Assembly: GCF_047948215.1 (NCBI RefSeq)
Contig: NC_134455.1
Location: 291,921,647-291,985,646, forward strand
From: Lycorma delicatula
Taxonomy: Eukaryota; Arthropoda; Insecta; Hemiptera; Fulgoridae
DNA length: 64,000 bases
Direction: 5' to 3'
Below the pieces are notes generated by a model. That model was not told the origin of the DNA. It saw only the letters and a program-made list of their open reading frames with translations, and did not search any database. A program made the translations under genes and the position numbers. Shown here in pieces: positions 10,785 through 23,302 of the stretch (position 1 is its first letter; each line of letters opens with the position of its first letter).

Positions 10785-12215
10785 ATATAGATACTTTTCA
10801 ACTTTCAGACGTTCTCGCCGTTATAAGCAGATTGACAGCTAGCTGGTTGATATATTTTTGAAACACCCTTTGGTATTTAATTCTATATCGTTTCACAACT
10901 CACGAACAGAGGGAAGCTCTAGGTATTCGTGAATTTCATCGTTCCGTTTGAACCATTGTGTCTCCGCAATTGTTCTCGTTACCTTGTTTTAGAAATGATG
11001 TATGATACGAGGTTGACGTTACTTTCTCTTGTTGTTCCTCAAACTCGACACTGTAACTCAACAGTGTGTGATGTGAGTTTCTCCTCAGATGTCAATGCAG
11101 TTTCCTATACCTCACGTTTAGTTGGTTTCTTTTCTCCATCATGTGATCACAGGTTAAAGGCCAGTCTAAGGATCTGATTATAGGATTAAAACAGCATCCA
11201 GGTTCACACTGGGTCAGTCCCCTCTTCTCAAGGTGAATTTGATGTACTTCAATTTATTCTGATTAACTTTTAACCTCCATTTCTTTAGTTATGCCCAGAT
11301 AAGTTCATGTCTGTCACACTCCTCAAGGCTGGTCCAGGATCTTTGTCAACGGCAAGAATAGCTGTGTAATCTGCGAATTAGGTGACGGTGCAATTTTTCG
11401 GGGTAGGAAGGTCCACAGGGAATATTAAATACAGCAAGAACCCAGCACTTAGCCCTTGGGGACATCCGACCTGATGTTGAAGAATCTCGATAACTCATCA
11501 GTGTATCTGATTTGGGAAAAAATTCCCTCGAGATAATTTCATAAGGTAGTAGTATTAAAGAAATTTTAATTTACTGACTAGTTCAGACGTTGTCAAAGGC
11601 CTGTTGTTGGATATCTATGAAGACAGCCCAGCAGAATTTTCTTTTTTCTACACATCCACCGATGACGTAGATTTTTTTAATGTGATTTTCCGATGGTGAA
11701 ATGGCTGTTCTTGAACCCCCAAATTGATGCTCCGGAATAACTTTATTACGCTTTAAAACTGGACTAAGTCTGCAAATTAATGGCTTTTCAAATAATTTAG
11801 ATACGACCGCTAAGATGCTAATTGGTCTGTAAGAAGAAACCTCATGTGCACGTTTTCACATCTCATTATCACTTCAGATACCTTCCGTTCGCTGGGAAGT
11901 AAGACGTCCACAGGACAGCATTAAATAAATTTTTAATGTACGCAATGCCCGTAAAAGGGAACATAAGTGCATTTTGTATGTTACTAAATGAAAAACCTGG
12001 TGATTTCTTCAATCGCCTTCTGAGGTTGATATAGACTGTTGACGAAAAAATGTTTACAATTTCACCCCAGGAGGTTAGGGCCGCATCTACAGCTAAAAAC
12101 CATTCCTGGAATAACACGAATGTATCGCGAAAATTGGAGAGCAGTTGATCGGTTGGTTTTCTTTGCCTTATGCTGTTGTAAACGGACAGACAGAACCCGC
12201 CATAACCTTCCGCAT
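10785..12215 (-). pseudogene. Jockey-clade-like LINE ORF2 reverse transcriptase fossil
   Basis: Read on the minus strand with many frameshifts and stops, recognisable RT segments occur in the right order. They are AYIKNLFNAVLWTSYFP (about 11880-11960; the fingers region before the catalytic core), FIDIQQQAFDN (about 11595-11630; first catalytic Asp region), QVGCPQGLSAGFLLYLIF (about 11410-11470; the PQG motif), FADYTAILAVD (about 11345-11378; the FADD box with the second Asp changed to Tyr), and the C-terminal WFKRNDEIHEYLELPSV (about 10910-10960) followed by INQLAVNLL. The last block matches the ORF2 tail at 46215-46460. The motif order fits a Jockey-type LINE. It is inactive. Confidence 0.75.
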
Positions 12216-13517
12216 TCTTATTAAAAATATTATGAGCTGTGATTTTGTATAAAACTGTTTACAATAACAAACTTCACAGAATGATACCTGATCGTATTTT
12301 AAAATCAATAAGTAGCCTCTTCGTACTCCTTTTATTTTAAAAACTAAGCTAGCTTGGTTAATCATCAATCTTATTATGTAAAAGGCTTACTATCCCTATG
12401 GAGCTAACCTAACCCGTTCGGTTCCCCAGTCCTAACGTTCCTGGTTAATCAGGTTAAAAAATTTCTGTACCGTCCAAAAGAGAACGACGCAAAGATTTGG
12501 AACCGCTGGCATTCAAGTGTAAAGTTCTTGAGACAGTGTCAGATTCTACCTTGATCATCAGTCAAGAGTAGACCCAAAATGAACAGTTCCCTCAGACGGG
12601 GATCCGTGTATTAGTTAGTGAAGATTAGAGCCTTTAATATACCTTTGCCCAACTGGATTAGAGAGTTAGAGAGAAGCTTACCAGACTTATAGATTAGTAT
12701 CTTCGCATAAATTTAATCAGGCGATTTGCGGCAATTTCTAGTTTTACCAACATTTATCCACTAGATTTCTAGAGCAGTTATATCATTCTTATTTAAAAAG
12801 AATAATATTAAAAAAATAAATGTAAAATTTTAACCGAGCTGATATACGTGCTAAGAAGGAAACGTGCTTTCTACTAGCTTCTTATTAAAAACCTTAGTTT
12901 TATTGAAATTTAATCATACAGAAAGTACATTGAAATTAAAATTACTATTGCTTTTTTATTCTTTTTGATACTATGTTCCAAATATTGTAAAACATATGCT
13001 CTGAAATTTGGAATGAACCTCTACCATCTCAATTTAAAAAAAAAATAATGAATTTTAAGGAAAAATACATTTTAAAATGACGACTTTACAAAAAGTTTGT
13101 TTCTTTCTTTTTAATTGGTGTTATTCTTCAGATTTAGGATTCATTTCAACGACAATGAAAATAAAATTTATGTTTAAAAATTTATTAAACATTTCGAATG
13201 TTAAAATTTTGGTTGTCTTATTTAAGTGAAATTTTTTTTGAATATGAGTTCCTATTTGTCCAATCAACTATTAAGGGAATTAGTGTTTTAAATGAGATTT
13301 TGAACGTAAAGTGATTCATTATAAATTTTTCAAATCCTAGTAAGAAATCGTCTCATTATATTTGTCAAACATAGTTCGTAATCTTTTCCGAATTTTAGTG
13401 ACAACTAAATCGGTCGTAATTCATTATTTAATGTTAATTAAATCAAAATTTTTAACAATTAGGAAAATCTCTTGTCTTTCCTCTGCCATAAGATTTTCTT
13501 CTTCATAAGAATTAATT
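12216..13517. other. No gene recognised
   Basis: 12370-12720 is less AT-rich than its surroundings and may be another piece of the adjacent LINE, but no motif could be read in either direction. 12780-13517 is ordinary AT-rich DNA. Confidence 0.5.
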
Positions 13518-13672
13518 ATATCAAAATATTTTGTTACCCATCATTTTATAATTTCATAACCCGCTAATATCAATGTAATTTATCCTTGAGCAAATACAAA
13601 AGGACCATTATCCAGCCGACTAGGCTTCTTGTATAGTACATAGGCTGTTAATTGCGAATTCAAATGTTCCAA
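13518..13672 (+). repeat. Repeat D, left copy
   Basis: It runs from TATCAAAATATTTTGTTACC through CGCTAATATCAATGTAATTT, ATCCTTGAGCAAATACAAAA and GGACCATTATCCAGCCGACTA to CTAATTGCGA-like sequence and TTCCAAGA. It is the same sequence, inverted, as 15757-15925. Identity is unknown. Confidence 0.7.
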
Positions 13673-13845
13673 GACACAAATTAAATATATATTTGTGTTT
13701 CATAGAAACATTTTCGGAACGCTTTTATTGTTTTTCAGTTAAACACATGACTTGATAAAAGTCAAACATAGGATAGTTTGTAATAAAAGTCAATCATTCC
13801 AGAACATAGGATAGTTCGTAAAAATAACTTATTCATACGTGTTTT

Positions 13846-13849
13846 AAAA

Positions 13850-13899
<50 letters not shown>

Positions 13900-13930
13900 G
13901 AGAGAGATATATATATATATCTCTATATAA
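13846..13930. repeat. Compound (TC)n/(TA)n microsatellite
   Basis: A long TC run is followed by TA repeats, then GAGAGAGA, then TA repeats and TCTCTATATA. The whole is strongly self-complementary. The minus-strand frame over it is an artefact. Confidence 0.95.
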
Positions 13931-14019
13931 AATGTAAATTGTAGATACATTATATAAAATTTATTAAATATATTAATTAATTATTTACATTATTATAATT
14001 GTAAATATATTATATACAT

Positions 14020-14023
14020 TATA

Positions 14024-14055
<32 letters not shown>
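14020..14055. repeat. (AT)n run followed by poly-T
   Basis: A simple AT dinucleotide run joins directly to a poly-T tract, which is the poly(A) tail of the minus-strand element beginning at 14056. Confidence 0.9.
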
Positions 14056-14275
14056 GTTTTTTAACTTCTCTACTCCCCTGGGCTGGACCGACTTAATGGT
14101 ATTACGCCACCCAGGGGAGTTTCCGTTACTCTAATAGGCCCTCCCCACCTACCGGCTATATACCGGCATGGCAGGTCAGGCCTACCGGTTGGCTCTTTTG
14201 AAATTTTTTTTTCCCTTTTTTAACTTAGTTAAGAAAACCTAACAGTCAACCCAAGGAGTCCTCAGCGGCTCATCG
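14041..14275 (-). repeat. Poly(A)-ended retroposon fragment (LINE 3' end or SINE)
   Basis: On the minus strand a GC-rich segment ends in a poly(A) tract (the T run at 14041-14055). Just before the tail, ACTCCCCTGGG and CCCAGGGGAGT form a hairpin around GTGGCGTAATACCATTAAGT. Further 5' are CCTACCGGT/ACCGGTAGG repeats. The abrupt base composition change and tail fit a 5'-truncated retroposon. No coding sequence remains. Confidence 0.6.
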
Positions 14276-15130
14276 TATATTTTTTTATACTGTTATTCAT
14301 ATAAAATTTGTTTTTAAAGGAATAAATAAAAGAGTTGAATGTTTATGTTTTGATTCCGAAGTTATCCGTTAGTTTCTTTTTAATATTTATTTATGATTTG
14401 TAATTGTAATCCAATTCCATTTAGTAGGAAAAATTTTCAAGTATATTCATCGCGATGACTTAGTTGCATTCTGATTACGATCAGTTTCACATTCTTAATA
14501 AATTTTTTGCTGATAGTTAGTTGACAGACAGGTTTACATCATATCGTGAATTAAAAATTACTACTAATAATTAAATATATATATCAATTGAATGTAATAT
14601 TTTATTAAATGGCATTTACAAAAAAAAAATAATTTATCTGTAGATTTATTACTTTTTTAATGTTTACGTGAGGTAATTGGAAGAAAATTTATTTAATACG
14701 AAAGGAAAAATTAGTGCTTTTTGAGGTACGTGCTTATCAGTACGATCCTAATTGAAGTTCATCTCATTAATTATTAAAGTTTGCAAATAAAGTAGCTTTT
14801 CGTAATCATTTAAAGGTTGAAATATTTTCCCAGATGTAGAAGTTGACTATTTTATGGTAATGTTTATAGTTAGAACGTACCACATAGGTTGGGTGTAGTG
14901 TACATGTGTGCGGTTAGAGTAGACCATTTTATATGTTCCTGTTGTAAAGTATTATGAGTATTCATGTGAACTTAATAGTCATCATTACAATTACATTAAC
15001 ATTATTAGTTTTCCATTAGGCTAGATGTCACGCTCATTATGGTTATTTCCGTTGTTAAAAATGTTTTAAATGCAAATTAATAAACAAACAAAAATATGCA
15101 TATCTTTGTTTCTTTCTTTTTAATCATAAA
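14276..15130. other. AT-rich stretch, no gene recognised
   Basis: Nothing identifiable was seen between the retroposon tail and the microsatellite. Confidence 0.6.
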
Positions 15131-15132
15131 TG

Positions 15133-15176
<44 letters not shown>
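15131..15176. repeat. (CA)n/(TA)n microsatellite
   Basis: CA dinucleotides pass directly into a run of about 16 TA dinucleotides. Confidence 0.95.
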
Positions 15177-15178
<2 letters not shown>

Positions 15179-15475
15179 AATGATTATTTCTACATTTGTT
15201 ATTAAAAAATTATTGTTTTAAAAACACTCTTATACACTTATATAAAACATGTTTAAAGTACCAGCGTGTAATAATTTTGGAAAATGTGCCTGTAGAGTAC
15301 ATACATAATAACATTAATGATCTATTTTATTTATATAATGGTTTCCACTTACCAACAATATTTAATAGTATGTTCGAGCGCTTTCGGATTAGTAATCCAT
15401 CTTTAGGAACATTGGTGTGTTATAATTATAATAATTTACTCCAGATTACACTAACTTGAATTTAAAAAACAAAAA

Positions 15476-15563
15476 TTATAAATATAGCAATCGATCATCA
15501 AAAAGTAAAATAATGTCAACGTTATCCGACATGACGGATAACGATCGATTGTTATATTTATAA
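15476..15563. repeat. Nested inverted repeat
   Basis: The outer arms at 15476-15496 and 15543-15563 are complementary over 21 bases with one mismatch. An inner pair CGTTATCCG / CGGATAACG lies at 15520-15528 and 15535-15543. The whole could fold into a two-tier hairpin. Confidence 0.85.
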
Positions 15564-15756
15564 GTTTTATAAATTCTCGTATATAAGAAACAGTTTATTT
15601 ACTCGGTATTAATAATACAGTTTTATAAATACGAACGTAATATCCAAGAACGAGAGCAAATCTTTTTAATTTAACAAAATTATTACATTTCAAATTCCTA
15701 TTTTAGTAAGGTAAGGTTTATTAGTAAGAAAAGTTTATTTAAATTTCACAATTTAT

Positions 15757-15925
15757 ATTCTTGGGATATCGAAACTCGCAATTAGGAGCCCATACAGCTT
15801 ACCTTATGTATTACACAAGCATCGTAGTCGGATGCATAATGGTCCTTTTGTGCTTGTTCAAGGATAAATTACGTTGATATTAGCGGCTATTATGAAATGA
15901 TAAAATGATAGGAAACAAAATATTT
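15757..15925 (-). repeat. Repeat D, right copy (inverted)
   Basis: The minus strand repeats the blocks of the left copy: CAAAATATTTTGTTTCC, CGCTAATATCAACGTAATTT, ATCCTTGAACAAGCACAAAA, GGACCATTATGCATCCGACTA, CTAATTGCGAGTTTC. Match by eye is clear, with small indels. Confidence 0.7.
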
Positions 15926-18900
15926 TGATAACGTGATCAATCAGTCGGAGATTGTTTCATTATTTTAAAACAAATGCCGAGTATAATAGCTCTTTGTTTA
16001 TCTACATCATATATTCATGCTTACTAATATTCACCATTAATGGCAAATTAATATATATCATGTAAACTGTATAGAAACGCTGTACGTGAAACATGAAAAG
16101 GCGTTTTAAATTATTTAATAAAAAATATATTTAACTAATTTTATTATCATTTTGTCTATATTACCTAATCGAGCTCAATGTAATTGCGCGCTGTTTGGTT
16201 TAGTAAGGATTTGCGGTTAATATTAATACTAATAATAATATTAATATTAAATAAATTGAAAAATTTTAAATATAATAAATAATTACAATTGTTATCTAAA
16301 TGCTATTAAAATAATCATAACAATATGTGATGCCATCTCCGGGAGAAGGCAATTTGCGTTTTGTTGTCTACTTCATTGAATCATCTGACACTTGCCCACG
16401 ACTCATTTTTCTGACGATAGGTTTTTCTACTGCAACAAGTCTTCTGTAGTTTTTCTCAGAACTACTTTTCATTACTTGGTCAATTTGGTTCCATCGAGTT
16501 GAAGAATTATAGAAAAAACATACAGCAAAATATATTCATAATAATATATGCATTTTATTACGAAATTGCAAAATATAATTTACAGTAGTTTGAAATCAAT
16601 TATGAAGACTATATGTGATTAGTTTAGTTTCTTGATGTCGTTTGAAGTAACCGTTTGCATAAAGAAATTTATTCAAAATAACCCTTCATATATACAGAGT
16701 TTATCACGAAGTTCTCTCGGGACTTCTATAACCTGTTCTACTCCTGAAACTAATGCAAAAAGTTCGTATAAACATATATTCTAAAATGCATCATTTGCGA
16801 ATTATGGCTAGTGAAATATTTTGCTCGGATTTCAGTTACCCCGGTAAAATGTGGTCGTACTGATATTTTTACGACCTAATTAAGGAGAATAATTATGAGT
16901 TTCTAAGGTTTTTAACCTGAAAAATTGGATAAAATATCTCCCAGAACCGTACCTGCACTTTTTTGTGACAAATCTGGGGATGAAAACCAATAAATTGGGA
17001 ACAATCCTTTTTTATGTTTGACTTTGTTAGATGGTTAATAAACACATAAACTTTTAAACAAAAATTATACAAAATTTTGTTTTAAACAAAATGGTGTAAG
17101 AGAAGTGAATAAAACAAAGAAAGCGTCGTGTTTGACAAATTTTTGTAGCTGGTACGAATACTGGGTAGTGGACCTGTTTCATTAAGATTGCAAAAATTGG
17201 CGCTAATATTTTTGGAATCTGGAATCCTGCGATTCGCAAAAGTATTTCATATTCTACCGCAGCAGTTGTAGAATTGCCATTACACTCACTCAAAATGAAT
17301 AACATAACTGTATATTCTTCCGTTATAAATAAGGCATTACTTCAGTGATAACGAACACGATCCAATTAAAATTCACAGAACGCTTCGCCAATGACAGTAC
17401 AGTTCACAGTATCCCATATTCTTAATGCACCTTACAAAATGATTTAAAGACTAATACAGTATTACGGATTATTAATCAGCTGGTGTTATTTTATTGTCAA
17501 GTTTGAAATAATAATTTTTCCAATAATTTATTGTATTTCTGTCATTAATAAAAACGGTGTTATCTAAGTAATTTTTACTAATTTTTACAATTGTGTAATT
17601 TTTACTGTTTTTTTAAATTTTTTAACGAAATTTTGTTTACAAATTTTTCACTTTACCAAAAAAGATTTTCGGTTTCTTTTACTTAAAATAAGTACTTTTC
17701 TGACAAATGTAGTAAAGTACTATTTCTAAATTGAATTCCAATTTTTCTAACTTTTTTTTTATTCACTTTATCTTGGAATATTTCGTTCAGAATTAAATTC
17801 TCAACAAGTTTAGTTATACATTTTATGTGTTTATCAACCATTTAACGATGTTATTGTATGTTACATGTATATGTTTGTTACGATGAGTTCTGTTTTTTAA
17901 TTAATAAATACTATTCTATACTAAACTGATTCACTAGGTGGTATTTCAAGTAACTTAGCAAATTTTAATGACACCTCTTTTTAGTTCGAAATCAAATTTT
18001 AACCACCGACGGAAGCGTATAATCTCCTCGTAGTAGCCCACATACTGATCTTCTTCCCTCGTAATAAATACTGTGTATTGATTAATAGTAACCTCCTGTT
18101 TATCTATCCTGGTTTTGAATACACTACAGCCATAAAGCGCAATAAAAAAATCACTGTATTTATGTATTATTATTAAAAAAAATTTATATCATTTTTACTG
18201 AACTGCATCCTAGTTCGGAAATATTGCCTATTAGAATTATATAAATTATATTATAATTGATAGGTTTTTAATCTACATTAATTCTCAGTACCAAAACCTT
18301 TCACAGTACTTTTATTTCACTCAAAAATGTATTTAGTTTATTAATACCGTAATAGTACAAGATCTGTCATCATTATCTTTCACATAAAAATTAAAAGTAT
18401 TTTTTAACAATACAATTCCACTGTTTTTTATATCTATCCCACACTGCACTTTAAAATTATTGAATTAATTCTAGTTATAATATTCTTCTGATTACAGAAA
18501 CTATAACATATTTTAGATTTAATAATTTACTTAATACGGAGCAGTATAATACAGCGGCGGTTCTTCTGTAAATGTCTTCATCCTTTTTAAAAACAAATTC
18601 TGTTACATACATCATTAGCATTTATATGCGTTTTTCCATTACTAAAAATGTATATGTGAAACTCATACTTTACATAAAGCTTTAAAAATGACTTCTGATG
18701 TTACAGTTAATAACATTCTTATCCATAATTAATAAAATTATATATGAAAAGCTAAATAATTATTTGGCACATAAATAATTACTTATTAGTTTTCTTGTGC
18801 AAATTCATAACTATCTTGTAAAACCAGCTATCTTCATTAATTAATTCAGCTAACAGAACCAGAATAAATTATCACCCTCGTGTACAACACGCTTAGGTAT

Positions 18901-20124
18901 AACACCACTATTGTTGCTGTCATCGCGTTTTAATTATAAATTTCCTTATAATCAAGAAACATTTTACAAAGCAGATCTTATAATTAAAAAATATAATTTT
19001 TGTTAATTTACCTGGATAAATTTATTCAAATACCCAAGTTTTTTTTATTATTTCTGTAATGGAGATAAACATTTACATAATATTATTAGAAGAAACCTCT
19101 TATTATTATTTATAACCTCTTATTATAGAATTTAATTTAACAAAAGTACAATTGTCAAATAGCCTTGCTAAAGTACCTCGCTTGGTTGAATTATTTATGT
19201 AGTTGATTATGTGCTGGATCAATTATTTAAAAAGAAAGCTTTGAATTAATTACGAATAGAAATTGTATTTATTATAGTTTTTGAATATATAATTCACAAA
19301 TATATCTATTATGACTGATGAGTTATAACAAGATAATGTAAGTCCTCAAACGATGTACCGAGACTACCAGATTGTAGTGCGAAGCCGGCTGATTTACTGT
19401 TGATGGAGCCGAGTGAACCTCTAGGAGCTGTGGCTCAACAACAATACAACAAAAAAGTGTAATCTCGTAAATTATTATTAAATGAATCGGACAAAATTCG
19501 TAATCTAAATAAAAGATAATTTTTGAGTTTTTCCAACTGCTTCGATTTCAATTTCTTATGCCGTAAATCACGATATTAATTGAAATTAAAATTTAAAAAT
19601 GAAAAATTATGGAAATTATTAATAATTTTTTGAATTACTACTAATTACCGCTGAATAAGATCTTATATTAAACTCAATATAATATCGGAAAACACATTTC
19701 ATAATTAACCTGCCTTTTACAGTATGGTATAATGATTATAAATTTCAGTACTACAGTTATAAAAATAATTATTGTTTCCCGTTTAAAAAATGAATTTCAT
19801 TTTAACGATTTCTAACAAAATGCGTGTATTGATAAAAAAGGTTTACGGCTATTTGAATAAATACAAATGTATTTTACAGGCTTACATCTCCATTGATTTC
19901 TAAAACTGTCGCGTAATTTTTAATTTGAAGCAAAGCACCAGTAATTCAGCTGTTATGAAAACAATTTTAAAATGTCTTGATAATTATTTAGTTTATTAAG
20001 AAATACTACTAAAATCTGACAGTTACATTCCAATCTATTGAAAAATTAATAAAATTATATTTATTAAGAAAAATAAGTTGCTACCAATCCCGCACTTACA
20101 AATTTAAGCATAAGGATTATAAAT
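15926..20124. other. Long AT-rich non-coding stretch
   Basis: No exon or complete repeat was recognised. 16335-16500 is less AT-rich, and on the minus strand reads open for about 40 codons (RWNQIDQVMKSSSEKNYRRL...) without a family I can name. 19320-19460 is another GC-richer patch without identity. The rest looks like ordinary intron or intergenic DNA. Confidence 0.5.
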
Positions 20125-20161
20125 AATATTTGGTATAGAAGTATCTTCTATGCCAAATATT
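20125..20161. repeat. 17-bp inverted repeat
   Basis: AATATTTGGTATAGAAG (20125-20141) and CTTCTATGCCAAATATT (20145-20161) pair with one mismatch around a 3-base loop. Confidence 0.9.
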
Positions 20162-21589
20162 GAAGAGTGCCCAATATTGCCTAAATCATAAGAAAATAAT
20201 TAAATTTAAATTATATTATATGACTTATCTTTATTTACTTAAAAACAATTGATATTAAAAGTCGTGTATTTTAATAACGTTGGAACAATATATGACAAGA
20301 TAAATAAAAAAAAGTCAAGTTACGGATTTGATATATTTAAAATTGTCCGTTATATTGTTTGTTTGCTGCTCTTTTTAATTATAAGTAAAAATAGTGAAAT
20401 TGCAGCGAAAATTGAATAAAAATACTGTTTAGTGTCGTTGATGGGGTTGCGAGAGACGCAATGTTATATGTCGTGTTAATTAACGGGGTTACAGGTTGGA
20501 AGAGCAAGATCGGAGTGCTAACAATAAGTATAAAATTGTATTTTATTCATCCATACAGAGATCGAAGCATTTTATTTCTCATTTTCAGTTAGAAAAAGTG
20601 AGAATGTATTAAATTATTTATAACTTTCAATTATTTCATTAAGTATTTATTGTTCCATTAATAATCAATAAAAAGAGGAGAGAGTAAAGAAAAAGACCGA
20701 TGAAAATTCTATAAATACAACATTTTTATCGACTTTTCGAAGAGTAGTACGGTATTACTTTCGATGGCATGTTTGAATGGAGTAAAAATGAATTTTCTTA
20801 ACGTTTTGAAGTATGAGGAAGACGAAAATATCATTTCTTTAAACAGGGGTCTTCCTTATATATTTATAGGCCTATGCATTAAATATTGCGGTTCGAAATT
20901 CTGTAAAATTACTAGATTTTCATTAAAATTTAGATATGAGATTGTTGTGTATATTAACATTTTGACTGAGTCGTCGTTAAGCTACCCTCAGTTGAAGGTC
21001 AAAAAAATTTGAGCAAGGCAAATTAGAACCGTAGTTCGATATGATGCTGAAAATAGTAACTTGACGTTTCTTTATCTTCAATATCTCTTGTTAGCAATAT
21101 TAATCTAAATTAAGAAAAAAAATTAAAATATTAAAATCGAATTAAATTAACGACAATTCGGTCTTCTTGCTGCACAATTTTTTTTTTCATTTATTCAAAT
21201 GTGAAATACATGTCCTATCAACCTCTATTAGGGCCTAATGTGTATGAATGAATACGCTTGAGTTTTCGACTGAATTTCGGTTTTCTTTCATGTGAGGTAT
21301 TTTTGTTTTCATATTAGTTCCCATAAATAGTAATTTTTGTGTCGTATAATATTTATGTTTATTGAAGCCTTTTTATTTAAGAACTCGTATTATAAAACAA
21401 TATATAATTTAATCACCATAACTTCACAATTTCACATTCATGACTTAAAATTCAAATTAAAATAAATTAATCCACATAGTTTTATTACTTCAAATTTTTT
21501 TTATATGTGTTTTTAGAAAAAAAATTTATGTATAAATATATATATATAAACAAACACAGATATGTACATATATATTAATTGCTTTCTCA
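20162..21589. other. AT-rich stretch, no gene recognised
   Basis: The 82-codon frame at 20764-21012 has no recognisable family and ordinary AT-rich composition. Nothing else was seen. Confidence 0.55.
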
Positions 21590-21790
21590 ACGAATATAGC
21601 TGGGTTTTTTCAAATCTTCAAGTTTTAGAGTCCAAATAGTTCATCTAGACCAAAAAGACTTATTTCTGTATGTATGTACGTATATGTATGCGTCTCACTG
21701 CTATGGACCTATATCTCAAGATTAACCAGACCGATTTTCTTCAAATTTGGCTCAAATATTTATATGTACGGGATATTGATCACATTTATG

Positions 21791-21821
<31 letters not shown>

Positions 21822-22195
21822 CGTTTAAGGGGTTAGGGATATCGCGAGTTTCTTGGCATTTAAGAGAAAAGAATATTAAAGCCTACAACGCAAATATAAA
21901 TAATTTTAAAAAATCAACCCCCCAACTCTTAAAATTGAATGTATGTTCTCTGTTCTTTTTCTTTATCTCCCTTCGATTAAAATATTTTTCAAAAGTTTTT
22001 GAAACTTTATATTTTATATGTAGAGGTATCAAGAAATGCCTACAAATCTCTAAATTATAGACCCAAACGTAAAATGCAGAAAAGTTTTTTGATAGTATTC
22101 TTTTCCTTATATTAGCTTTTAATGAGTGGTGTTATATTTGGAGAAAAAGTCACTTAAGTAAATTTTTTAAGCCTAAAGTACATGAGCATTTTTTA
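21590..22195 (+). repeat. Family B interspersed repeat, copy 1
   Basis: Shared with 31110-31700: AGACCAAAAA, a TATG/TACG tetranucleotide run, CTATATCTCA(A/G)GA, ACCGATTTTCTTCA, CATTTAAGAGAAAA, the ATCAAGAAATG block and AAAATGCA(G/A)AAA(A/G)G. A pure poly-T tract of about 28 bases at 21787-21818 lies inside this copy only. The 128-codon frame at 21674-22060 runs through poly-T and is not a gene. Confidence 0.75.
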
Positions 22196-22204
22196 AAAAA
22201 TTAT

Positions 22205-22492
22205 TTCAGTTAAGAAAAGTTCAAAATCCAATTTTTTGTGGATTTTGGGCTTTTTTGGTCACTTTTGGTTCAGTCGATTGCAGTCAAAAGGAGAGGTGCA
22301 CAACAATCCTAAATCCAAAATTTCAACATTCTACGGCTAATCGTTTTTGAGTTATGCAAAATACATTCGTACAGACGTCACGCCAAAACTAGTCAAAATG
22401 GATTCAAGGATGGTCAAAATGGATTTTTCCGTTGAAATCTGGAAACCGAAATTTTTGGCGGTTACATAACTTCCTTAAAAAATTTCCTTAAA
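22205..22492 (-). repeat. Family A fragment (5' half only)
   Basis: On the minus strand it keeps the blocks GAAATTTCGG-like start, TGGATTTTTCC, TGACGTCTGTACGAATG, ACGATTAGCCGTAGAATG and GACTGAACCAAAAGTG. It stops after the paired CAAAATCC blocks and joins family B directly. Confidence 0.8.
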
Positions 22493-23227
22493 ATTTATTT
22501 CCCACCTTTAAAAATATAAGTTTGAGGTTTTGGTTATTTAATTTTTATTATTAAAAATAGTTTTTTTTTTATTTTGCTTCAACACATAAAGGGCTATTAA
22601 AATTAAAGTAGCTCTGGCACCTATATTATATTCCGGACCCAAGACAAGAAGCAATTTTTTTTATTACTTTCATAAAAATTATACTATATTTTTTCAATAT
22701 TTTTAAACAATTCTCTCTTTGAAATCAATAATAAAAGTAAGACCCTTAATATTTTAATTGCAGAAAAAATCTGCGCAAAATGTGACTTAAATGGCGTAGC
22801 CGGAAGTCATGAAATATTTTGCCAGATTATATATATTTATATACACACGTATCTTTGCAATTGAACTGATCAAATAGTTTTGTAGTAACGAGACACAAAT
22901 TGCTTCTATATGATTAGGACTTCATTTTGGTTTGTATCCTCAGCCAAGCAGTCTTTCAATATTTTTCTCATTATGATTATCTTAAGAGTCTCTGATTGTT
23001 ATGGTTTACCTTTTGGTTATTCTTTTGTGAAATAAGATAAAAATACGCGTAAATTTAGAAAGATAAGAAGTAAATGAAGAATTTAAGTGATTAGAAAGAA
23101 ATTGATGATTTTATGTAGAAAGATTCCTTTTTTGAGTGAAGGATGCGCAGAATAATTAATTAGAATAATTATGAAAATGGAGCTTCTGAAATGCCGTTAA
23201 AGGCAGATCTAATATAATTTAAAGAAA
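22493..23227. other. AT-rich stretch, no gene recognised
   Basis: No coding sequence or known repeat was seen. Confidence 0.55.
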
Positions 23228-23302
23228 ACTTTCTGTGGCATGTTTGTTTCTTTCTTTTCGTCTATTCGACGAGAAGAAAGAAACAAACATGCCACAGAAA
23301 GT
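23228..23302. repeat. Near-perfect hairpin with 35-nt arms
   Basis: The arms at 23228-23262 and 23268-23302 are reverse complements with a single mismatch (T against C in the purine/pyrimidine-rich middle). The loop is TATTC. The left arm starts ACTTTCTGTGGCATG. The RNA would be a 75-nt stem-loop of microRNA-precursor size, but nothing shows that it is transcribed. Confidence 0.95.

Noticed and set aside
13846..15176. Regular repeats as a CRISPR-like array
   Set aside because: These are dinucleotide microsatellites without unique spacers, in a eukaryotic genome.
16335..16500. Minus-strand open stretch (RWNQIDQVMKSSSEKNYRRL...) as an exon
   Set aside because: It is only about 40 codons, with no family recognised and no clear splice sites. 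A retroelement remnant is as likely.
21674..22060. 128-codon open frame
   Set aside because: It reads through a poly-T tract and a family B repeat, and the second B copy does not keep the frame.
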